DNA from: Chloroflexota bacterium
GTDB lineage: Bacteria; Chloroflexota; Dehalococcoidia; Lucifugimonadales; JACPCL1
Direction of reading: 5' to 3'
Assembly (NCBI GenBank): GCA_016210395.1
Contig: JACQUI010000367.1
Location: 1 to 18,150, forward strand
DNA length: 18,150 nucleotides
Position numbers and translations under genes: made by a program. The notes below the pieces were generated by a model. It did not search any database and was not told the origin of the DNA. It saw nothing but the letters and a program-made list of their open reading frames with translations. This document shows positions 7,162 to 13,148 of the stretch, piece by piece. The stretch's first letter is position 1. Each line of letters starts with the position of its first letter.

Positions 7162-9663
7162 ATGAGCAATCGCCTGAGATTCACGGTCGTCATGCTGGTC
7201 ATCATGGGGGGCCTGCTTGTCGTCCCCGCCTTCCTCTCCGCCGCCGACTACACCCCTCCCCACCAGAAGCCGGGGCCGGCCTCTGACCGCATCCGCTTCC
7301 AGTCCTTCAACGTTGACCTTGCCGGCGAGCGCCTGAAGGCCGGCGACATGGACATGTACTTCTTCAGCCTGAAGACCGCGGAGGCGCAGCGCCTGCGCAA
7401 CGAGCCCGGCATCACCACCTATCAGGCCCCTGCCACGTCCATCTCGCTTCTGCTGAACCCTGCGCCCGCGCCCCAGGGGGAGCTGAACCCCTTCTCCATC
7501 AAGGAGGTGCGCTATGCCCTCCAGTACGCAGTCAACCGCCAGTTCATCGCCCAGGAGATCTACAAGGGGCTGGCCCAGCCCATGACCGCCCACGTCGGCC
7601 CCTTCGACTACGACTACCTCACCGTCTACGAGCAGATCACTCAAGAGCCCATCTCCTTCGACCCTGACCTTGCCCGCCAGTTGGTAACGGAGGCCATGAC
7701 CAAGGCGGGCGCGACGCTCCAGGATGGCAAGTGGCAGTTCGGCGGCAAGCCCATCCAGCTCAAGTTCATCATCCGCGTGGAGGACGAGCGCCGCGACGTG
7801 GGCGACCTCATCCGCGCCCAGCTCGAAACGCTGGGCTTCTCCGTTGCGCCCAGCTACCAGAGCTTTGCGCCCGCCGTGCTCTCGGTCTACGGCTCCGACC
7901 CGCAGCTCTTCCAGTGGCACCTGTACACCGAAGGCTGGGGCAGGGGCGCAGCCGAGCGCTACGACTTCGGCACTATCAACAGCATGGCCGCCCCTTGGCT
8001 GGGCAACATGCCCGGCTGGCAGGAAGGCGGCTTCTGGCAGTACCAGAACGACAAGCTGGACGAGCTGGGCAAGCGCCTCTTCCAGGGCAGCTTCAAGGAC
8101 CAGGCCGAGCGCGACACCATCTACCGGGACATGACCCGGCTTGCCCTGGACGAGTCCGTGCGCCTGTGGCTGGCCACCATCGTCAACAGCCTGCCCGCCT
8201 CAGACAAGGTGCAGGGCGTCACCCAGGACATCTCCTCCGGCCCCAAGTCCATCTGGACGCTGCGCGAGGCCAACGTCCCAGGCAAGGACACCATCACCGT
8301 CGGCAACCTGTGGGTCTGGACCGAGCGCACCACCTGGAACCCCATCGGCGGCTTCGGCGACGTCTACAGCAACGACGTCTGGCAGAACCTGCACGACCCG
8401 CCAACCTGGCGCGATCCCTTCACCGGCATCCCTATCCCCTTCCGCGCCACGTACGAGGTCACCACCGCCGGGCCGGAGGGCAAGCTGGACGTGCCCTCCG
8501 GCGCATTCCGCTGGGACGCCTCGGCGAACAAGTTCGCCGACGTCGGCCCCGGTGTGAAGGCCACCAGCAAGGTCGTCTACGACTACTCCAAGTTCTTCCA
8601 GTCGAAGTGGCATCACGGCCAGCCCATTACCATGGCGGACGTGGTCTACACCATCTACCAGAGCTTCGACCTGGCCTACAACGAGGACAAGTCGCGCGTC
8701 GAGCGGGCCATCGCCTTCACCAGCAGGCCCTTCCTGGAGACCATCAAGGGCTACCGCATCGTGGACGACACCCACATCGAGGTGTACGCCGACTACTGGC
8801 ACTTCGTCCCGGACTACATCGCCGAGTACGCCACGCCCTCGGGCGTCGGCATGCCCTGGGAGGTCCTGGCCGGCATGGACAAGCTGGTCTTCCAGGACCG
8901 CAAGGCCGCCTACAGCGACACCGCCTCCCAGCGCTACAGCGTCCCCTGGATCAGCCTGGTCATGGACAACGACAGCCGCCTGCTGCGCCGCGCCCTCATC
9001 GAGATGCGCGACTCCAACGCCGCGCTGCCCAACGTCTTCACCGTGGGCGGCAAGACACTGGTGACGCCGGCGCAGGCAAAGGCCCGCTACGACGCGACCA
9101 TCCAGTGGATCGGCCAGCGGGGCATGGCCGTCATCAGCAACGGCCCCTACGTCCTGGCGAAGTACGACCCGCCGGCCCAGTTCGCCGAGCTTGAGGCCTA
9201 CCGCGATCCTGGCTATCCCTTCAAGCCAGGCGACTGGTACAAGGGCAGCTCCGCTCCCGTCGTTATCGAAAGCGTGCAGCCGGGCCAGATCACGCCAGGC
9301 TCGCCGGCCAAGGTCAGCGTGCGACTGCAAGGGCCGGGCGAGGTCGCTGTGCGCTACCTGCTGGTGGACCAGGCGGCAGGCAAGGCCGTCGCCTCCGGCG
9401 TCGCTGCGCCGCAAGGGCAGGGGCAGTTCCAGGTAGAGCTTTCAGCCGAGGATACCAACCGCCTGGCAGCAGGGCCGCACCAGCTCTTCCTGGTGGCCTC
9501 CAGCGACAAAGTGTCATCCCTGGCGGAGCGCCGCATAGACCTGCAACCGGGCGCAACGCAACCCCAGCCCCAGCCGACGGTTGCCGCGCCAACGGCAACG
9601 CCCACGCCCGCCAAGAAGAGCGGCGGCTTCTCCTGCGCCGGCCCGCCGCTGCCGCGGCGGTAA
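7162..9663 (+). CDS. Extracytoplasmic solute-binding protein, family-5-like with permuted half order (SBP2)
   Basis: 833 residues from ATG 7162, picked because AGGGAGG lies 12 bases upstream and a hydrophobic signal segment (7-27) follows; an upstream ATG at 7135 has no such support. No lipobox Cys is present. Family-5 elements are visible but in swapped order: KAGDMDM at 59-65 and IKEVRYALQYAVNRQFIAQE at 113-132, normally late motifs, come first; WHHGQPITMADVVYTIYQ at 483-500 and ISNGPYVLAKYDP at 658-670, normally early ones, come second. A separate Ig-like domain at about 699-795 precedes a Pro/Thr/Ala linker and a GGFSC tail. The protein presumably feeds the permeases at 12093-14578, which lie 2.4 kb downstream after a minus-strand cassette. 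Ligand unknown. That it belongs to the family-5 superfamily is fairly sure; the permutation is inferred by comparing it with SBP1. Confidence 0.85.
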   Translation: MSNRLRFTVVMLVIMGGLLVVPAFLSAADYTPPHQKPGPASDRIRFQSFNVDLAGERLKAGDMDMYFFSLKTAEAQRLRNEPGITTYQAPATSISLLLNPAPAPQGELNPFSIKEVRYALQYAVNRQFIAQEIYKGLAQPMTAHVGPFDYDYLTVYEQITQEPISFDPDLARQLVTEAMTKAGATLQDGKWQFGGKPIQLKFIIRVEDERRDVGDLIRAQLETLGFSVAPSYQSFAPAVLSVYGSDPQLFQWHLYTEGWGRGAAERYDFGTINSMAAPWLGNMPGWQEGGFWQYQNDKLDELGKRLFQGSFKDQAERDTIYRDMTRLALDESVRLWLATIVNSLPASDKVQGVTQDISSGPKSIWTLREANVPGKDTITVGNLWVWTERTTWNPIGGFGDVYSNDVWQNLHDPPTWRDPFTGIPIPFRATYEVTTAGPEGKLDVPSGAFRWDASANKFADVGPGVKATSKVVYDYSKFFQSKWHHGQPITMADVVYTIYQSFDLAYNEDKSRVERAIAFTSRPFLETIKGYRIVDDTHIEVYADYWHFVPDYIAEYATPSGVGMPWEVLAGMDKLVFQDRKAAYSDTASQRYSVPWISLVMDNDSRLLRRALIEMRDSNAALPNVFTVGGKTLVTPAQAKARYDATIQWIGQRGMAVISNGPYVLAKYDPPAQFAELEAYRDPGYPFKPGDWYKGSSAPVVIESVQPGQITPGSPAKVSVRLQGPGEVAVRYLLVDQAAGKAVASGVAAPQGQGQFQVELSAEDTNRLAAGPHQLFLVASSDKVSSLAERRIDLQPGATQPQPQPTVAAPTATPTPAKKSGGFSCAGPPLPRR

Positions 9664-9671
9664 CATCTACA

Positions 9672-9708
9672 ATATGAAAGGGGGCGGCCAAGCCGCCCCC
9701 TTTCATAT
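9672..9708. terminator. 17-bp perfect hairpin after SBP2
   Basis: ATATGAAAGGGGGCGGC (9672-9688) and GCCGCCCCCTTTCATAT (9692-9708) pair perfectly around CAA. It begins 8 bases after the SBP2 stop and faces the 3' end of the minus-strand gene at 9736. In either direction the lower stem carries A/T-rich bases, as in bidirectional intrinsic terminators, but no free T-run follows. A strong transcription or mRNA-3'-end structure is likely. Confidence 0.65.
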
Positions 9709-9735
9709 GAGGCTGAGGAAGACCGGCGCGACCGA

Positions 9736-10203
9736 TTATCGGACCTCCAGAAGGACACGCTTGGGTTCCGCTAACCGTTTAGGAGTCTCAAGCGCCTTCA
9801 GGCGTGGCAGCACATCAACCACGGTGACAGTACGGTCCAACTCGTGGTATCTCAGCCTTCCAGCCAGTTCCGAGCCCGCGTCAAGGAAGCCCATCTTCAC
9901 CGTCTTGGCTGTCAAGGCGTCGGGCGATGGCCCCGCTGAGAGAATGACGTAGGCGATGCTAGGCGGTTCGCACAGGCTGCGACAGCGCTGATCATCCGCG
10001 CCGTCAAAGCGGATGAAGAAGGTTCTCCAATTGCTCGTGACCCTCGCGGTTTCTCCTGGCCCCAGCTCAAAGGCGCTTCCGTAGCGTACCCAAAGCCTTC
10101 CAGGTGGGTACACGGCATTGCCCAGGGCTGTGGCTACCACCACAGCCACTGCCACTACAGCGGTAAGCACAAGTAGAAGGACCAGAGCGCGACGTTTGAG
10201 CAT
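9736..10203 (-). CDS. Hypothetical membrane-anchored or secreted small protein
   Basis: 155 residues from ATG 10203 (MLKRRA...); a GTG at 10215 would add four residues and is also possible, and neither has a strong ribosome site. One hydrophobic segment (about 5-27, after KRR) acts as a signal peptide or anchor; the remainder is predicted outside. The body looks beta-rich, with a Cys pair (RCRSLCEPP, about 76-84) that could form a disulfide, a run ending AYVILSAGP, and a basic C-terminus. I do not recognise a family. The gene is convergent with SBP2 and lies behind the AbiE pair on the same strand, 109 bases downstream of the toxin stop. Base composition is less GC-rich than the transporter genes, so it may have arrived with the toxin-antitoxin pair. 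Confidence 0.6.
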   Translation of the reverse strand: MLKRRALVLLLVLTAVVAVAVVVATALGNAVYPPGRLWVRYGSAFELGPGETARVTSNWRTFFIRFDGADDQRCRSLCEPPSIAYVILSAGPSPDALTAKTVKMGFLDAGSELAGRLRYHELDRTVTVVDVLPRLKALETPKRLAEPKRVLLEVR

Positions 10204-10267
10204 TTCGGAAGACACTCACTTCGCCACGGCCAACAAGCCTTTGTGCAACGCTCCTCAGACCTGACCT

Positions 10268-10277
10268 TGACCCCTAG
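10268..10277. repeat. Left copy of 10-base inverted repeat flanking the AbiE module
   Basis: TGACCCCTAG at 10268-10277 is the exact reverse complement of CTAGGGGTCA at 11986-11995. The two copies bracket the AbiE pair closely: 35 bases beyond the toxin stop and about 75 bases upstream of the antitoxin start. They could be remnants of the insertion ends; chance is not excluded for 10 bases. Confidence 0.35.
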
Positions 10278-10311
10278 CGCGTCGGATCGGACCATCGACC
10301 ATGGTGCACCC

Positions 10312-11316
10312 CTATGCGTTTGCCTCTTGCTCGATTAGACGGCATCGTTCAATTAGGCGGCTGAATGGTATCGCGTCGGTCAGCAGCAACCCGCCTTCCA
10401 GCATGTCTTGATAATCCTTAGACAACTGACCAAATGCGCCTTCGGTAGGGATAAGTCGTAAGTTGCCTTCGACGGCCGCTCCATAATCAATGACGACCCT
10501 ATTGGCGTCCTTCTCTCGAAAGAACAACTGCTTTTCACTGGCTACTCGTTTGGCGATGGCACGACCTGCGATTGCGCTGGCAACGTAGCCGGCTTCGTAC
10601 AGGCTAGCGAGATCGTACCAGTGGCGAGCTGCCCGTTCTGGTACCGCGCCTTGGGCACAGAAGACATGTATGGCAGTCGCCTTTTCCCAAAAAGTTCTTT
10701 CGACTGACATGACGCGAGGGCTTGCGCTCGGAAATACTAGTCTCGGAAAATGTTTTGCGGCATCGCAGACTACTTCGTGAGTCGCACAGGGCTGTCCGTC
10801 CGAACGCGCTCCGAACTCCAACGTTACCGCAGGGCGAACATAGGATGGCCCGCTCTCCAGCGGATCATACTCAATGTGAATCTTGTCGTCTTCAGCCCGT
10901 GCATGTGCGGGAAGACCGCGTGAGCGCAGCGCCGATTCGACCTCCAGTAGTGCCTTTTGCTGTACCCATTCCGGCAGACGCTTTCTAATCTCCCTCGTCC
11001 ATCTGTCTGCCTGGGATCGAGTCGCGGGCAACCAGTCGGGACTACTGGTGATTAGGTCAGGGGCAATGGCGTTGATGTCATAGGTTAGATCGACATCCTC
11101 CGAGAAACGCCCAATTGCGCCGTAGGCCTTTGAAAGGGACGTGCCGCCCTTGAATACAAGCGACGAACCGAACGGACCACCGAAAAGCGCTTCCAGCGCC
11201 CAGACGACCCAAACGTCCTTTTCGAGCAGGTAGACGGGACGCGCAGAGGCGCTACTGGCCACCTGGAGTGCGTCAAGACGATCCCTCCCTGACAGTTCCA
11301 GAAAGCGGTCAGCCAT
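10312..11316 (-). CDS. AbiEii/AbiGii-type nucleotidyltransferase toxin
   Basis: 334 residues. The nucleotidyltransferase core is plain: FKGGTSLSKAY at 55-65, the GG-S/T motif with a Lys, and RFSEDVDLT at 70-78, the metal-binding D-x-D. KDVWVVWALEALF (33-45) upstream and SVERTFWEKATAIHVF further on are further family landmarks. AbiEii proteins are toxins of type IV toxin-antitoxin pairs; related MenT enzymes add nucleotides to tRNA 3' ends, and AbiE blocks phage growth in some hosts. ATG 11316 overlaps the antitoxin stop by 8 bases, showing translational coupling; a GTG at 11331 is an alternative start. The toxin motifs are intact, so the gene looks functional. Its GC content is lower than that of the flanking transporter genes (32 of 60 bases at 10321-10380 against 42 of 60 at 12241-12300), which fits horizontal transfer. 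Confidence 0.9.
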   Translation of the reverse strand: MADRFLELSGRDRLDALQVASSASARPVYLLEKDVWVVWALEALFGGPFGSSLVFKGGTSLSKAYGAIGRFSEDVDLTYDINAIAPDLITSSPDWLPATRSQADRWTREIRKRLPEWVQQKALLEVESALRSRGLPAHARAEDDKIHIEYDPLESGPSYVRPAVTLEFGARSDGQPCATHEVVCDAAKHFPRLVFPSASPRVMSVERTFWEKATAIHVFCAQGAVPERAARHWYDLASLYEAGYVASAIAGRAIAKRVASEKQLFFREKDANRVVIDYGAAVEGNLRLIPTEGAFGQLSKDYQDMLEGGLLLTDAIPFSRLIERCRLIEQEANA

Positions 11317-11911
11317 TCCGCACGAACTCACTTATCTGTCTGGCCAACCAGGTCGGCAAGCTGGGGCGCGCATTGATGATCTCTTGGCGTACGCTAGCTT
11401 GCATTCGCGGCCATAGCGTCCGCAGGGCTTCGCCTGCCCGCGCCTCACCGACCCAAGCGAGCGCCCGAATTGCCTGACCTGTCGGACTGGTAGCCATCGT
11501 TAGTTGCCATCTTGGTGCATGGCGCAGTTCGACGCTCTGTTCGCCCAGCCTGAGCCAGCGGCTTCTACCTGATGTCAGGTAGACAGCCCGCGCAGGCACC
11601 TGAGTTGTCAGGCCGAGCGCATTAGCCGCCGCCGCACCGTGCGACGCGACAACTTCGCCCTTTGAACTGGCGAGGGCCTGAATCACACGATCCACTGACG
11701 GTGGGCGTTTCCCAAACCGGGTCTCGACAGGCCGTACATAAAGGCCTCTCCCGATTCGCATAAGCTGCCCCCGTTCAACCAAACGTGACAGAGCTTGATC
11801 GATGGCTGGGCGTGAGCCTAGATGTAACAGCCCTTTCGCCCCGATCGGAACGCCCTCCGGCAGTTCAGCGATGTGCGAGATGACCTTAGTCGTGGTCGTG
11901 AGCCTTTGCAT
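11309..11911 (-). CDS. AbiEi/DUF6088-type antitoxin and transcriptional repressor
   Basis: 200 residues from ATG 11911. The start is fixed by a near-perfect ribosome site, AGAGGTGATC, just upstream; a longer frame reaching 11959 would run through the promoter. The N-terminus (about 8-60) looks like a winged helix, with SRPAIDQALSRLVERGQL as the recognition region and RIGRGLYVRP as the wing. The rest (70-200), with GEVVASHGAAAANALGLT and VYLTSGRSR, is the AbiEi/DUF6088 C-terminal domain. AbiEi proteins neutralise the AbiEii toxin without stable binding (type IV) and repress their own promoter by binding inverted repeats. The overlapping toxin gene downstream and the inverted repeat around the promoter upstream fit that model. 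The exact Pfam subfamily is from memory and should be checked. Confidence 0.86.
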   Translation of the reverse strand: MQRLTTTTKVISHIAELPEGVPIGAKGLLHLGSRPAIDQALSRLVERGQLMRIGRGLYVRPVETRFGKRPPSVDRVIQALASSKGEVVASHGAAAANALGLTTQVPARAVYLTSGRSRWLRLGEQSVELRHAPRWQLTMATSPTGQAIRALAWVGEARAGEALRTLWPRMQASVRQEIINARPSLPTWLARQISEFVRNG

Positions 11912-11923
11912 GATGATCACCTC

Positions 11924-11951
11924 TGTCAGAAAAATACGATATATTCTGACA
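11924..11951. promoter_or_regulatory. Inverted-repeat operator of the AbiE pair
   Basis: On the minus strand TGTCAGAA (11951-11944), 12 bases, then TTCTGACA (11931-11924) form a perfect 8-bp inverted repeat. The right half abuts the ribosome site and the left half lies inside the -35/-10 spacer, so a bound dimer or pair of antitoxins would occlude the promoter. A third TGACA overlaps the -35 (11958-11954), giving TGACA-AG-TGTCA. Confidence 0.7.
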
Positions 11952-11959
11952 CTTGTCAA
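11931..11959 (-). promoter_or_regulatory. Strong promoter of the AbiE pair
   Basis: On the minus strand a consensus TTGACA (11959-11954), a 17-base spacer and TATTTT (11936-11931) lie immediately before the ribosome site. The -35 is perfect and the -10 matches at 4 of 6. The leader would be only about 15-20 bases. Confidence 0.7.
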
Positions 11960-11985
11960 TCCACTACACTTGAGGGTGACATCAA

Positions 11986-11995
11986 CTAGGGGTCA
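11986..11995. repeat. Right copy of 10-base inverted repeat flanking the AbiE module
   Basis: CTAGGGGTCA at 11986-11995 is the partner of TGACCCCTAG at 10268-10277. It also overlaps a local palindrome, GGGTGAC (11974-11980) with GTCACCC (11992-11998). Confidence 0.35.
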
Positions 11996-12077
11996 CCCAT
12001 TGTCAGTCGTTGCTGTTAGGTGGAGAACAGGCCGGTTTTCCGTATGCGGAGCCTCGTGCGATGACCGTAGCCACCCG

Positions 12078-12092
12078 TGCTACAATCATCCC
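12078..12092 (+). promoter_or_regulatory. Extended -10 promoter for permease B, probably leaderless
   Basis: TGC-TACAAT (12078-12086) matches the extended -10 form. Only 6 bases separate it from the ATG at 12093, the normal distance from -10 to the transcription start, so the mRNA would begin at or next to the start codon. No ribosome site precedes this ATG, which agrees. No clear -35 is seen, as expected for an extended -10. Confidence 0.55.
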
Positions 12093-13148
12093 ATGTCGCT
12101 CCTGTGGACACTTGCCATCCGCGGCCTCACCCTCCTGGGCGTGCTGGTCGTTGTCCTGGTCATGCTGGTGGTGGCCCTGGGAGCAACCGGCTTCTCCGAC
12201 CGCGTCCTCAGCGCCATCGTCGGCGAGGACCTGCGGGCGCTGCGCACCGCCCACGCCCAGACCATTCGCGACCCCGACCAGCTTGAGGCCACCCTGAAGG
12301 CCCGCCGGGTAGAGCTGGAGCATTTCTACGGCCTGGACAGGCCCTGGTACACCCGCCTGCCGGACATGGCGCTGCGCGTCGTCCGCCTGGACCTGGGCGA
12401 GGCCCGCAACCTGCGCAGCTTCAACGGCAGCGCCAAAGTCACAGACCTGGTGCTGGAGCGCCTGCCCTACACCATGCTCCTCATCACCACCGCCACCGTC
12501 ATCACGTCTATCCTGGGCCTGTGGATAGGCGTGAAGCTCGCCACAAAAGCGGGAAGCGTCGCCGACCGCCTCTCCTCGTACCTCTCCGCCATCTCGTACG
12601 CCGTGCCTGCCTGGTGGGCCGGCATCCTGCTCATCCTGCTGCTGGCCTTCCGCCTCCGCCTGCTGCCCGCCGAGGGCCTGTACAGCACGCCGCCGCCGGA
12701 AGGTGGGCTCGCCCGCCTCTTCGACCTGCTCTGGCATGCCCTCCTCCCCATCTTCACCCTGGTCGTCGTCTCCCTGGGCGCGTGGGTCTACACCGTGCGC
12801 ACCATGGTCCTGAACACCGCCCAGGAGTTCTACGTCACCGTGGCGCGGGCCAAGGGCCTCCCCGAGGGCCGCGTCATGCGGCGCTACATCCTGCGCGTCG
12901 CCGCGCCGCCTATCGTCACGAACCTGGTGTTGGGCCTGGCAGGCTCCCTGGGCGGCGCCATCCTCACCGAGACCGTCTTCAAGTGGCCCGGCATGGGCCG
13001 CCTCTTCTATGAGTCCATTATCTCCGCAGACGAAAACGTTGTGGTCGCGCTGACCTTTATGTTCACGCTGCTGTACGTGGCCGCCCGCTTCCTGCTGGAG
13101 GTCCTCTACGTGGCGCTCGACCCCCGCATCAGGTACGGCGCATCGTGA
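12093..13148 (+). CDS. ABC transporter permease, DppB/OppB type
   Basis: 351 residues, near the usual 310-340 or slightly longer. TM1 at about 8-30; an extracytoplasmic segment (31-122) containing EHFYGLDRPWYTRL, a conserved feature of DppB N-termini; then core helices at about 126-149, 163-193, 213-235, 276-297 and 317-340. The EAA coupling helix, which docks on the ATPase, is EFYVTVARAKGLPEGRVMRR at 245-264, and the C-terminus ends DPRIRYG as in DppB. It forms the membrane channel with permease C. The start is ATG 12093, preceded by an extended -10 box but no ribosome site; a longer frame upstream would overlap the AbiE promoter region and lacks support. It overlaps permease C by GTGA. Confidence 0.93.
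   Translation: MSLLWTLAIRGLTLLGVLVVVLVMLVVALGATGFSDRVLSAIVGEDLRALRTAHAQTIRDPDQLEATLKARRVELEHFYGLDRPWYTRLPDMALRVVRLDLGEARNLRSFNGSAKVTDLVLERLPYTMLLITTATVITSILGLWIGVKLATKAGSVADRLSSYLSAISYAVPAWWAGILLILLLAFRLRLLPAEGLYSTPPPEGGLARLFDLLWHALLPIFTLVVVSLGAWVYTVRTMVLNTAQEFYVTVARAKGLPEGRVMRRYILRVAAPPIVTNLVLGLAGSLGGAILTETVFKWPGMGRLFYESIISADENVVVALTFMFTLLYVAARFLLEVLYVALDPRIRYGAS

Noticed and set aside
7731..9194. Plus-strand frame of 487 codons within SBP2
   Set aside because: Arg/His/Gly-rich out-of-frame reading of SBP2; no start signal.
8200..9414. Long minus-strand open frame (404 codons) opposite SBP2
   Set aside because: It is the antisense of a well-supported GC-rich gene, has no family signature or ribosome site, and its composition (Gly/Val/Asp/Arg-rich) is typical of a reverse-frame shadow.
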